Positions 15,410 to 23,356 of a stretch of DNA of 51,103 nucleotides are shown here, piece after piece. Made by a program: the position numbers and the translations under genes. The notes beneath the pieces are model-generated. The model made no database searches, had not been told where the DNA came from, and saw only the letters and a list, made by a program, of their open reading frames with translations. Within the stretch, counting starts at the first letter, position 1; every line of letters begins with the position of its first letter. The DNA comes from Clostridia bacterium (GTDB lineage Bacteria > Bacillota > Peptococcia > DRI-13 > UBA5745), in contig JAHDMJ010000016.1 of the NCBI GenBank assembly GCA_018436095.1, positions 1-51,103 on the forward strand, in the 5' to 3' direction.

Positions 15410-16672
15410 TTGTCGAGCAGGAGAATTATTCAAGTAGAGGAAAAGGTGCCTTTTTTGACCTTGCTGCCTCTCAGTATTCAGCATGTTTTTGCCATGTTTG
15501 GAGCATCGGTGTTGGTTCCTATTCTTTTTGGATTGGAAGCCGGCATCGTTCTTTTTATGAATGGGGTTGGAACCCTTCTCTTCATTGTGATCACAAAGGG
15601 CAAAGCGCCTGCTTATCTGGGCTCAAGCTTTGCCTTTTTAGCGCCGGTTAGCGCCGTCATTGCCAGCCATGGTTTTGCTTATGCTCAGGGCGGCATAGTT
15701 TTCGTGGGTATTCTCGGCATGATCCTGGCCTTGGTTATCTATAAGTTTGGTACGGAATGGATCGATATTGTGCTGCCGCCGGCGGCTATGGGACCGATTG
15801 TGGCTTTGATCGGGCTGGAACTGGCAGGGGTTTCCGTAGGCGGCGGCGCCATCGGCGCCAATATCACGGGGCCCACAGCTACGGCAGCGGACATGATCGT
15901 CTTTGGCATTACCTTGGCTGTGGCTGTTTTTGGCTCTGTTTTATTCAAAGGTTTTTTGGGGGTTATCCCTCTTTTGGTGGCACTGGCTTGCGGCTACGTT
16001 ACCGCAATTTTCTTTAATATGGTGGATTTTACGCCGATGCTTCAGGCTTCCCTTTTCACCATGCCCAGCTTTACCATAGCCAAGTTTGACCTGAGTGCCA
16101 TGCTGACTATTGCGCCGGTAGCTTTAGTGCTGGCTACGGAGCATATCGGGCACCAGATTATCACCAGTGAAATTGTAGGCAGAGACCTGCTGAAGAAGCC
16201 CGGTTTACATCGCTCTATTTTTGCGGATAACTTTTCTACCGCCCTCTCCGGTTTAGTAGGGGCTGTGGGCACCACAACCTACGGCGAAAATATCGGCGTC
16301 ATGGCCGTTACCGGTGTGTATAGCGTGCAGGTCATCGGCGGCGCCGCCGTAGTTTCCATACTGATGGCCTTTATCGGACCCCTTTCGGCCCTGATTTCCA
16401 CCATCCCCGGCAATGTTATCGGCGGCATTACCTTTTTGCTTTACGGTATGATCGGCACTTCCGGCTTGCGGATACTGGTGGACCGCAAGGTGGATTACGG
16501 CAACCCCCGAAACCTGGTGATGACCTCAGTGGTTATGGTAGCTGGTTTATCCGGCCTTAGCATCAGCGTCGGCCAGGTAGGCATCAGCGGTATGACCTTA
16601 GGGGCTTTAACCGGTTTATTTTTTGGCATAATTTTCTTCATTTTCGACAAGATTAGCGGCGAAAGGGCCTAA
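15410..16672 (+). CDS. Uracil/xanthine permease (NCS2 family)
   Basis: 420-aa integral membrane protein with 12-14 hydrophobic segments. NCS2/UraA features are SIQHVFAMFGASVLVPILFG near the start, a central conserved segment ending in LATEHIGHQIITSEIVGRD (about residues 238-256, holding the substrate-binding Glu), and TTYGENIGVMAVTGVYS. The ATEHIGH form is typical of UraA-like uracil carriers. The start is TTG at 15410, six bases after GGAGGG. It follows the AICARFT and PPTase genes on the same strand and is probably co-transcribed. Confidence 0.9.
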   Translation: MSSRRIIQVEEKVPFLTLLPLSIQHVFAMFGASVLVPILFGLEAGIVLFMNGVGTLLFIVITKGKAPAYLGSSFAFLAPVSAVIASHGFAYAQGGIVFVGILGMILALVIYKFGTEWIDIVLPPAAMGPIVALIGLELAGVSVGGGAIGANITGPTATAADMIVFGITLAVAVFGSVLFKGFLGVIPLLVALACGYVTAIFFNMVDFTPMLQASLFTMPSFTIAKFDLSAMLTIAPVALVLATEHIGHQIITSEIVGRDLLKKPGLHRSIFADNFSTALSGLVGAVGTTTYGENIGVMAVTGVYSVQVIGGAAVVSILMAFIGPLSALISTIPGNVIGGITFLLYGMIGTSGLRILVDRKVDYGNPRNLVMTSVVMVAGLSGLSISVGQVGISGMTLGALTGLFFGIIFFIFDKISGERA

Positions 16673-16678
16673 AGGCTA

Positions 16679-16707
16679 TTTACCAATTGGTTACTGTCAG
16701 ATATAAT
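16679..16707 (+). promoter_or_regulatory. Promoter of the XRE coiled-coil gene
   Basis: TTTACC (16679-16684), 17-bp spacer, TATAAT (16702-16707). Transcription would begin near 16714, just ahead of a long hairpin. Confidence 0.65.
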
Positions 16708-16729
16708 CATGGTAATAAAGGCAAAACCA

Positions 16730-16784
16730 GTGTATCGCTCCGCTCATTTTAGTCATTTGCCTAAGGATGAGCGGGACGCTACAC
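16730..16784 (+). promoter_or_regulatory. Long 5'-UTR stem-loop upstream of the XRE coiled-coil gene
   Basis: GTGTATCGCTCCGCTCAT (16730-16747) pairs with ATGAGCGGGACGCTACAC (16767-16784), 16 of 18 positions, around a 19-nt loop. It ends 5 nt before the GGGGGAGG ribosome site. No T-run follows, so it is not a terminator. A translational control element, RNase processing site or DNA operator are all possible. Confidence 0.7.
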
Positions 16785-16805
16785 CAGAATGGGGGAGGCA
16801 GGAAA

Positions 16806-18233
16806 ATGACGTTTGGAGAATATCTTAAAGAATTAAGGCAATCTAAGGGTATTTCTCAAAAGGAATTAAGCAGCCTAACGAAGGGACAGGTCAGCAATGC
16901 TGAAATCTCCCGCTTGGAAGCGGGGATTCGCAAGAAGCCCTCGCCTGCAGTGCTGAAAATACTGTCTCCCCATTTGGGTGTGCCTGTGGGTCTTTTGCTG
17001 ATGGAGGCAGGCTATATGGACGCCCTGCCCACAGACTTGCTGCTTGAGGATAAAAAAACAGCTTTTGACGGCGAAGGCGGCAATGGAGGCCAGGCCGTTG
17101 ACAGCCGGCAACTGGCCGGCTTGCAAGGATTGGCGGAAGAAAGGGAAGCTCTCCAGCAGGCTAATCGCCGGCTGAAAGAGCAGATTGCCGATTTAAATAA
17201 ACGCTGTCAGGAGCTGATGGCCGGCAATAAAGAGCTGGAGGACAAATGCGGTGATTTCTGGCGGCAGAGTCAATCCGTCAGGAAAGGCAGCGATGAGCTG
17301 GAAGAAGAAAACCGCAGTTTAAGAGAGAAAAACGAAAACCTGAAAGAGGAAAATCGCCGCATTAAAGAGGAAACCATTGTTTTTCTTGAGGAAGGAACCT
17401 CTTTGCGGGCGGAGGCGGAAAGCTACCGCAAGAAAATGGCCCTGGCCGATGAGGAGACACGAAAAGTCAAGCAGCGGCTGGAGGCTTTAGAAGAAGAATA
17501 TAAAGCTTTACAAAAACAGCAGGAGGCGGACCTCCGGCAGTTGGCTGAGCTGAAAGAAGAATCTGGCGATTTGGCGGACCAGGGGGCGGATTGGCAGGAA
17601 AAGAAAGAAGGGCTGGAAAAAGAACTCCGCCGCCTGAGGGAAGAGGCTTTGGATATGCTGGAGAACAACAGCCAGCTAAAGAAGGAAGCCGAAGAGCTGA
17701 GAGAAAGGCAAGGAGCCCTGGAAGAAGAAAAGGCCGGCCTGGCAGAAGAAGTGGAAGCTTTGAAGGAAGCAAAAGCTGCCTTGGAAGAAGAAAAAGAAGC
17801 GCTGCAAAAGCAGTTGGCGGAGCTGCAGGAAGATGACGGTCAAGGGGCTGCGGAAGCCGAAAGCCTGAAGCAGAAGCTGGCAGAGCAGGAGGAGGCCGCA
17901 GCTGCCAAAGCTGAAGAGATTTCCAGGTTGGAGGAGCGGCTAAAAGGCTTAACCCAAACCGGTGAGCAGCTACAGCAGGAGAAAAAAGCATTGGCTGACG
18001 AATTGGCGGCGGCGAAGCAAATCGCTAAAGAAACAGCAGGCCTGACGGAGCTCTTAAGCGGGATCAAAGTAGGAGAGAGGGATTTAGGCGAGCTTTTTGC
18101 CGCTGTGGTCAAAGGCGCCGCTGAAGAAGATCTGGATATGATCGGCCGTTTCATGCAGGCCATGGATAAGGATTCGATCAGGGCTTCGGATAAGAAGATG
18201 CTGCTGGATATTTTGAAACGGTTTGTGAAGTAG
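16806..18233 (+). CDS. XRE-family helix-turn-helix protein with very long coiled coil
   Basis: 475 aa. Residues 1-70 are a Cro/CI-type HTH (FGEYLKELRQSKGISQKELS, NAEISRLEAGIRKKPSPAVL). Residues about 100-415 are almost pure coiled coil, dense in Glu, Lys, Leu, Ala and Gln with heptad spacing. A short C-terminal domain (about 416-475) reads TELLSGIKVGERDLGELF and ends in a basic helix. The true start is ATG 16806 behind GGGGGAGG. The pairing of an HTH with a coil of this length is unusual; chromosome-organising, Noc- or scaffold-like behaviour is possible but unproven. No partner gene adjoins it. Stop TAG is backed by TAA two codons on. Confidence 0.8.
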   Translation: MTFGEYLKELRQSKGISQKELSSLTKGQVSNAEISRLEAGIRKKPSPAVLKILSPHLGVPVGLLLMEAGYMDALPTDLLLEDKKTAFDGEGGNGGQAVDSRQLAGLQGLAEEREALQQANRRLKEQIADLNKRCQELMAGNKELEDKCGDFWRQSQSVRKGSDELEEENRSLREKNENLKEENRRIKEETIVFLEEGTSLRAEAESYRKKMALADEETRKVKQRLEALEEEYKALQKQQEADLRQLAELKEESGDLADQGADWQEKKEGLEKELRRLREEALDMLENNSQLKKEAEELRERQGALEEEKAGLAEEVEALKEAKAALEEEKEALQKQLAELQEDDGQGAAEAESLKQKLAEQEEAAAAKAEEISRLEERLKGLTQTGEQLQQEKKALADELAAAKQIAKETAGLTELLSGIKVGERDLGELFAAVVKGAAEEDLDMIGRFMQAMDKDSIRASDKKMLLDILKRFVK

Positions 18234-18404
18234 GGTTAAGGTGAGTGACGAAAAAAGTGCGGACGGACATGGGCATATGCAGTACAGCAATCCTGGCTAT
18301 TGGGGATGAATGTTTCGGCAGGCCTTCTTTCTACATCTTTACATAATGATGGCCTTTTACTTACGTATACTCCGTTTCCTTGACAGGATCGCTATAAATT
18401 CTTC

Positions 18405-18433
18405 TTTACCTGCCATAAATAAAATGGTAAAAT
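18405..18433 (+). promoter_or_regulatory. Promoter of the small hydrophobic toxin mRNA
   Basis: TTTACC (18405-18410), 17-bp spacer, TAAAAT (18428-18433). The predicted start near 18440 places AGGAACTGTTGCTT at the extreme 5' end of the transcript. Confidence 0.6.
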
Positions 18434-18491
18434 ATTACATAGGAACTGTTGCTTGGCGGTTAGATCCCCTTGAAGAAAGGGGTGATGCCAT

Positions 18492-18575
18492 ATGATCAAC
18501 TACATGGAACTGTTTACGTTCTGTCTGGTTATCATCGGTATCATTGGCTTGTTGCAAAACAAGCCAAAAAAATAA
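18492..18575 (+). CDS. 27-aa hydrophobic peptide, probable type I (holin-like) toxin
   Basis: The peptide reads MINYMELFTFCLVIIGIIGL and then LQNKPKK: a single membrane-spanning segment (about residues 7-21) and a lysine-rich tail, the pattern of small membrane toxins such as TxpA/BsrG and the 'putative holin-like toxins' of Firmicutes. The ribosome site AAAGGGGTGAT is buried in a hairpin with CCCCTT (18466-18488). The mRNA 5' end (18441-18467) is nearly complementary to 18614-18647, so the 5' and 3' ends of the message can pair. An antisense RNA with its own promoter and terminator overlaps the 3' end. Toxicity is inferred from this architecture, not from homology I can confirm. Confidence 0.7.
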   Translation: MINYMELFTFCLVIIGIIGLLQNKPKK

Positions 18576-18652
18576 AACCGCCTATCCGTAGATAAGCGGC
18601 CGGTAAACACCTAGGATCTGGCCGCCCAAACAAAAGCAGCAGTTCCTATTTC
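18566..18652 (-). ncRNA. Antisense RNA, probable type I antitoxin
   Basis: On the minus strand, TTGAAG (18683-18688), a 17-bp spacer and TAGGAT (18660-18665) form a good promoter starting RNA near 18652. The RNA ends at an intrinsic terminator: CCGCTTATC and GATAGGCGG (18578-18599) with loop TACG, followed by TTTTATTTTTTT. The product of about 87 nt is complementary to the 3' untranslated region and last codons of the toxin mRNA. Its first about 30 nt repeat the toxin mRNA 5' end almost exactly (AGGAACTGYTGCTT...CAGATCC). This matches convergent 3'-overlapping type I systems. Confidence 0.7.
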
Positions 18653-18818
18653 TATTTATATCCTAGCATACTTTGATTTATTCTTCAAGCAGCAATTTAA
18701 CTTTGTCTATAAAAGCAGAGGATTTCTTTAAGTTCCATGAGATAGTGGTTCAGAGTAGTTCCAGGAGACTGGGCACTTGTTCTATTTTTCCGTTTGTATG
18801 CAGATGATGGAGGCAGCC

Positions 18819-18978
18819 TGCACAAAAATTGAGGTTGTGCATTGATTTCGCAGGCCTTCAAGCTAAACGGCCGTAATATTTTCGGCTTTATGCCTGTTTC
18901 TTGCCCGGATTTGCAAATCTTTCGGTTGAACCCATATAAGGCACTGCTAACTTCTTGCAAAACCTCGATTTTTGTGCA
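18819..18978. repeat. Inverted-repeat element, copy B (about 160 bp)
   Basis: The left end (18819-18841) and right end (18956-18978) are 23-nt inverted repeats matching at 21 positions. The left begins TGCACAAAAATTGAGG and the right begins TGCAAAACCTCGATTTTT. The left arm is also a small palindrome in itself (TGCACAA...TTGTGCA). It is related to copy A at 11557-11705. No coding capacity. It occupies much of the 600-bp gap between the toxin locus and purE; the rest of the gap (18690-18815 and 18980-19160) shows nothing else I can name. Confidence 0.65.
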
Positions 18979-19177
18979 GTTAGCCCCTGCTTTTGGGCCA
19001 GCGCCGCCGTTCTCGGCATTTATGAATGCGTTCTGCCTGCCCAACTCAGTATACATATACAAAACAATATCAGTGTGGTAATATATTGGATATAAAAATT
19101 GAATGGATCAGCTTCCTATCCGCTTTAGCACATAGCTCAAAAGAAAAAGGAAAATATCCAATAAAGGAGAAAAAAAG

Positions 19178-19690
19178 GTGGCCGGAAAAGTATTGGTTGT
19201 CATGGGCAGTGACTCCGACTGGAATATTATGAAAAAGGCTGTAGAAACGCTGAAAGCCTTCGGGGTGGAGGCGGATGTGCAGGTGGCCTCAGCCCACCGT
19301 ACACCGGAGAAAGCCTTGGCCTTATCGGAAAGCGCCAGAGAAAAGGGGTTCTCCGTGATCATTGCCGGGGCCGGCGCTGCCGCCCATTTGGCAGGAGTTT
19401 TAGCGGCGAAAACCACGTTGCCGGTAATCGGCGTACCCATCAACGGCACGGCTTTGCAGGGCTTAGACGCCTTGTATGCCACAGTGCAGATGCCTGCGGG
19501 AGTACCGGTGGCGGCAGTAGCTATCGACGGCGCCAAAAACGCCGCTTTGCTGGCTATACAGATATTGGCCGTCGCTGACGAAAGACTAAGCCGGTTGCTG
19601 GCCGGGGAAAAGGCGGCTATGGCCGGACAGGTGGAAGAAAAGAATCAAAAGATTCGCCAGCTGGCTGTGGAAGGGGGCCTCTTAAATTGA
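19178..19690 (+). CDS. purE: N5-carboxyaminoimidazole ribonucleotide mutase
   Basis: 170-aa class I PurE, which converts N5-CAIR to CAIR in IMP synthesis. The signature is near the N-terminus: [20 protein letters not shown] and [14 protein letters not shown] (catalytic His about 45), then [21 protein letters not shown] start 8 nt after AAAGGAG. No purK is visible within the window. It is the first gene of a compact purine-methionine cluster; the TGA overlaps the following gene's region. Confidence 0.95.
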   Translation: MAGKVLVVMGSDSDWNIMKKAVETLKAFGVEADVQVASAHRTPEKALALSESAREKGFSVIIAGAGAAAHLAGVLAAKTTLPVIGVPINGTALQGLDALYATVQMPAGVPVAAVAIDGAKNAALLAIQILAVADERLSRLLAGEKAAMAGQVEEKNQKIRQLAVEGGLLN

Positions 19691-19692
19691 CG

Positions 19693-20793
19693 ATGTCAGG
19701 GTGTGATAATCCGGCAATGAATTACCAATCAGCCGGCGTAAGTATTGACCGGGGCAACGAGACGGTGGCCAGGATCAAGCCTTGGGTGGAAAAAACCCGC
19801 CGCCCCGAACAAATGGGAGGCATAGGCGGCTTCGGCGGTCTTTTTCAATTGGATACGGCCAAATACAGGCAGCCGGTGCTGGTATCCGGTACCGACGGCG
19901 TAGGCACAAAGCTGGCGGTGGCCCATCAGGCCGCTATCCATAATACCATCGGTATCGATGGCGTAGCCATGTGCGTAAATGATATTTTAGTTTCCGGCGC
20001 GGAACCTTTGTTCTTTCTCGATTATTTGGCTACGGGGATTTTGGAGCCGGAAGTAGCGGAGGCTGTAGTGGCCGGGGTAGCCGAAGGCTGCTGCCAGGCA
20101 GGCTGTGCTTTAATCGGCGGTGAGACGGCAGAAATGCCCGGCTTTTACCGGCCGGGAGAATACGATTTGGCCGGGTTTGCCGTAGGCGTAGTGGAGAAGG
20201 AAGAAATCATCGACGGCAAAAGGATTGCCGCCGGTGACGTAATGATTGGCATTGCTTCTTCGGGCCTTCATTCCAACGGCTTTTCCCTGACCCGGAAAAT
20301 TGTTTTTGAAAAGGCCGGGCTGAAGCTTACGGACCGGGTGCCGGAATGGGCCGGTACCGTGGCGGAAGAATTGCTGACGCCCACTAGAATCTATGTGAAG
20401 CTGGTATTGGAGCTTTTAGCTAAGAGCAAAAAAGGCGGCCCCCTGATTAAAGGGATGAGCCATATTACCGGCGGCGGCCTGTTGGAAAATCCCAACCGGG
20501 TACTGCCAAAAGGCCTGGATCTGCAGTTGGAATGGGGTAGCTGGCCGGTGCTGCCGGTGTTTAGCTGGCTGCAAAAAGAAGGCAATGTAAAGACTATGGA
20601 AATGCTGCGCACCTACAATATGGGTATCGGCTTTTGCTTTTTTGTAGCGGCGGATCAGGCGGCGGAGTTCCAGAAGGAGCTGGGGGCTGCGGGAGAAAAA
20701 AGCTGGATTCTGGGGCAGGTTATTCCTGCCGGCGGGGATTCTGCGGCGGCAGGCGGCAGGCAAGTAGTAGTAGCCAATTTGCCTCAGGAATGA
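19693..20793 (+). CDS. purM: Phosphoribosylformylglycinamidine cyclo-ligase (AIR synthetase)
   Basis: About 366 aa. It closes the imidazole ring using ATP. The PurM signature runs from [13 protein letters not shown] through [34 protein letters not shown] and [11 protein letters not shown], with [11 protein letters not shown] and [16 protein letters not shown] further on. Start choice is open: TTG 19687 overlaps the purE stop, ATG 19693 follows, and ATG 19717 would give the most family-like N-terminus but has a weak ribosome site. Immediately downstream of purE, 13 bp before purN. Confidence 0.94.
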   Translation: MSGCDNPAMNYQSAGVSIDRGNETVARIKPWVEKTRRPEQMGGIGGFGGLFQLDTAKYRQPVLVSGTDGVGTKLAVAHQAAIHNTIGIDGVAMCVNDILVSGAEPLFFLDYLATGILEPEVAEAVVAGVAEGCCQAGCALIGGETAEMPGFYRPGEYDLAGFAVGVVEKEEIIDGKRIAAGDVMIGIASSGLHSNGFSLTRKIVFEKAGLKLTDRVPEWAGTVAEELLTPTRIYVKLVLELLAKSKKGGPLIKGMSHITGGGLLENPNRVLPKGLDLQLEWGSWPVLPVFSWLQKEGNVKTMEMLRTYNMGIGFCFFVAADQAAEFQKELGAAGEKSWILGQVIPAGGDSAAAGGRQVVVANLPQE

Positions 20794-20806
20794 GTGGGGA
20801 ACCGGC

Positions 20807-21427
20807 ATGTTAAATATAATTGTATTGGCCTCCGGCAGAGGCAGCAATTTAGCAGCTATCCAGGAAGCTATTGAAAAAGGGGAGCTGCCGGGGCAGATCC
20901 GGGCAGTGATCAGCAATAAAAAAGAGGCGGTTGCTCTGGCCTTTGCCGCTGCCAAGGGGATACCGGCCCTGTGGGTCAATCCCAAAGAGGCGGACGGCCG
21001 GCTGGGTTACGAGAGAAGGCTCCTTAAAGCCGTGGAGGAAATTGGTTCCGATTGTTTGGTGCTGGCCGGCTATATGCTGATGTTGGGCAGCGAATTTATT
21101 CAGGGCTATGGCAAGCCGATTTTAAATATCCACCCTGCCTTGCTGCCGGCCTTTCCCGGCGGTGCAGCCCAAAAGGACGCCCTGGCCTACGGCGTGAAAT
21201 ACAGCGGCTGTACGGTGCATTTTGTGGATGAGGGTATGGATACAGGCCCGATTATTGCCCAAACACCGGTGCCGGTGCTGGATGACGATGATGAAGAGGC
21301 CTTGACGGCCAGGATATTGGCGGAAGAGCACAAGCTCTATGCCAAAGTGCTGTCTTGGCTGGCCCAGGGTAAGATCAGCCGGCAGGGCAGAAAGGTCACC
21401 GTCAGTGGCGGCGGATCCAGCCTTTAA
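20807..21427 (+). CDS. purN: Phosphoribosylglycinamide formyltransferase
   Basis: 206 aa. It formylates GAR from 10-formyl-THF. Motifs are IVLASGRGSNLAAI at the N-terminus, VLAGYMLMLGSEFI, NIHPALLPAFPG (catalytic Asn and His about 106-108) and VHFVDEGMDTGPIIAQ with the catalytic Asp (about 144). The HPALLPAFPG loop is complete. Its C1 donor is the product of fhs, encoded at 48.7 kb. It lies in the pur cluster with short gaps on each side. Confidence 0.95.
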   Translation: MLNIIVLASGRGSNLAAIQEAIEKGELPGQIRAVISNKKEAVALAFAAAKGIPALWVNPKEADGRLGYERRLLKAVEEIGSDCLVLAGYMLMLGSEFIQGYGKPILNIHPALLPAFPGGAAQKDALAYGVKYSGCTVHFVDEGMDTGPIIAQTPVPVLDDDDEEALTARILAEEHKLYAKVLSWLAQGKISRQGRKVTVSGGGSSL

Positions 21428-21446
21428 ATAAGGAGAGAATGATTTC

Positions 21447-22025
21447 ATGAAAAAACGAGCGTTGTTGAGCGTATCCGATAAAACAGGCATTGTAGAATTT
21501 GGCAAGGCCCTGGCCGGTTTGGGCTTTGAGCTGCTGTCCACAGGGGGGACCCATCAAGCTTTGGAAAAGGCGGGAGTACCGGTGACGGCCGTTGCCCAGG
21601 TTACCGGTTTTCCCGAGATAATGGACGGCCGGGTAAAAACCCTGCATCCCAAGATCCACGGCGGCATTTTAGCCCGGCCTATCCCCGCCCATTTGCAGGC
21701 GGCGGAGGAACTGGGCATTGGCCTCATCGACATTGTGGCTGTGAATTTATATCCTTTTCGGGAGACCATTGCTAAAGAAGGCATTCTCCGGGAAGAGGCC
21801 GTGGAGCAAATTGATATCGGCGGTCCTGCCATGGTGCGGGCGGCGGCGAAAAATCACGAGCGGGTAGCCGTGGTCGTTGATCCCGGCGATTATGCCGTAG
21901 TTATTGCCGAATTAAAAGGCAAAGGAAGTATTTCCAGGGAAATAAGAGAGAAACTGGCGGCTAAGGCCTTTCGCCATACGGCGGAGTATGACGGCTGCAT
22001 TGCCGATTATCTGGAAAGTCATTAG
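21447..22025 (+). CDS. purH: IMP cyclohydrolase (N-terminal, MGS-like half of PurH)
   Basis: 192 aa, covering just the cyclohydrolase domain: [46 protein letters not shown] and [15 protein letters not shown]. It ends at [15 protein letters not shown], the natural boundary before the transformylase domain, then TAG. The transformylase is separately encoded at 13522. So this is a real domain split rather than a damaged gene. The TAG is in the same reading frame as purD (22041), so rare read-through would yield a cyclohydrolase-PurD fusion. AAGGAGAG is the ribosome site. Confidence 0.9.
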   Translation: MKKRALLSVSDKTGIVEFGKALAGLGFELLSTGGTHQALEKAGVPVTAVAQVTGFPEIMDGRVKTLHPKIHGGILARPIPAHLQAAEELGIGLIDIVAVNLYPFRETIAKEGILREEAVEQIDIGGPAMVRAAAKNHERVAVVVDPGDYAVVIAELKGKGSISREIREKLAAKAFRHTAEYDGCIADYLESH

Positions 22026-22040
22026 TATTGGAGGGCGGGT

Positions 22041-23321
22041 TTGGTGAAGGTATTGATCGTAGGCAGCGGCGGCAGGGAACATGCCCTGGCCTGGAAATTA
22101 AAGCAGAGTCCCCGGGTGCAGGCCTTGTATTGCGCTCCCGGCAATGCCGGCACCGCTGAGATAGCCGTCAACGTGGCTATCAGCGTTGAGGATATAACGG
22201 CTTTGGTGGCATTTTGCAAAGAAGCGGACATAGGCTTTGTTGTCGTTGGGCCGGAGCTGCCTTTGACCCTGGGCCTGGTGGATGAACTGGCCGCTGCCGG
22301 TATTCCGGCTTTTGGGCCCTCTAAAGAAGCGGCCCGGCTGGAAGGCAGCAAAGCCTTCGCCAAAGATTTCATGAAGCGCTACGGTATTCCTACGGCGACT
22401 TACGGCGTATTCAACAATGGCCAGAGGGCTGAGGCCAAAGCCTTTGCCAAGGAGCTGCCGGGCCCCTGGGTAGTCAAAGCCGACGGCTTGGCTGCCGGCA
22501 AAGGGGTACTGATTTGCCAAAGCCAGGCTGAGACGGAAAAAGCTATCGATTATATATTGGAAGAACAGGCCTTCGGCGGGGCGGGGGCTTCTTTGGTGGT
22601 AGAAGAATACCTGGAGGGCCAGGAGCTTTCCTTGATGGCCTTTTCCGATGGCCGGACCGTGGTGCCTATGCTTACCGCTCAAGACCATAAACGGATATTT
22701 GACGGCGACCAAGGGCCCAATACCGGCGGCATGGGGGCTTATGCCCCGGCGCCTATCGGCACGGCGGCTTTAGTGGCTCAGGCCCAAAAGGAGATATTGG
22801 AGCCTACGGTGGCTGCGATGGCGGCGGAAGGCCGGCCTTTTAAAGGTGTTCTTTATGCCGGCTTGATGCTGACGGAGAAAGGGCCCATGGTACTGGAGTA
22901 CAATGCCCGCTTCGGTGATCCCGAGACAGAGGTAGTACTGCCAATGCTGGATAGTGATTTATTTGATATTATGGAAGCCTGCTCTGCGGGGGGGCTGGCC
23001 CGAATGACCATCCGCTGGAAGGAGGGCAGCTGCGTCACCGTAGTGATGGCGGCTGCCGGCTACCCCGGCGACATCCGCAAAGGGGACGTCATCAGCGGCT
23101 GGCAGCAAGTGCCGGCGGATGTGACGGTTTTCCACTGCGGCACAACCCGCAATCAGCAGGGCCAGGCGGAAACAGCCGGCGGCCGGGTATTGTCGGTGAC
23201 TGCCGGCAACGCTGATTTGCAGCAGGCTGTAGATTTGGCCTATCAAGGAGTGGCGGCTTTGCATTTTGAGGGCTGCCAATTCCGCCGGGATATTGCCCAA
23301 AAAGCCCTCCGCCAGCGGTGA
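22041..23321 (+). CDS. purD: Phosphoribosylamine-glycine ligase
   Basis: 426-aa ATP-grasp enzyme joining glycine to phosphoribosylamine. It begins VKVLIVGSGGREHALAWKL, then VVVGPELPLTLGLVDEL, the GPWVVKADGLAAGKGV ATP-binding loop, DGDQGPNTGGMGAYAP and EYNARFGDPETEVVLP with metal ligands. Starts are TTG (22041) or GTG (22044) behind GGAGGG. It consumes glycine, linking the gcv operon's substrate with purine synthesis. Its end overlaps the spacer to the metY gene by a few codons of alternative frame only. Confidence 0.95.
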   Translation: MVKVLIVGSGGREHALAWKLKQSPRVQALYCAPGNAGTAEIAVNVAISVEDITALVAFCKEADIGFVVVGPELPLTLGLVDELAAAGIPAFGPSKEAARLEGSKAFAKDFMKRYGIPTATYGVFNNGQRAEAKAFAKELPGPWVVKADGLAAGKGVLICQSQAETEKAIDYILEEQAFGGAGASLVVEEYLEGQELSLMAFSDGRTVVPMLTAQDHKRIFDGDQGPNTGGMGAYAPAPIGTAALVAQAQKEILEPTVAAMAAEGRPFKGVLYAGLMLTEKGPMVLEYNARFGDPETEVVLPMLDSDLFDIMEACSAGGLARMTIRWKEGSCVTVVMAAAGYPGDIRKGDVISGWQQVPADVTVFHCGTTRNQQGQAETAGGRVLSVTAGNADLQQAVDLAYQGVAALHFEGCQFRRDIAQKALRQR

Positions 23322-23356
23322 GCGAGCAAAGAGCGATAACGAGGAGGATATTGATA

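Noticed and set aside
16767-16805. Upstream start for the XRE gene
   Set aside because: These codons lie in the 3' arm of the leader hairpin; ATG 16806 has the strong ribosome site and the conserved N-terminus.
17467-17991. 174-codon proline/leucine-rich ORF opposite the coiled-coil gene
   Set aside because: It is the antisense shadow of Glu/Leu/Lys-rich codons with no independent start signal.
19000-19177. Purine riboswitch upstream of purE
   Set aside because: No match to the guanine/adenine aptamer core could be found.
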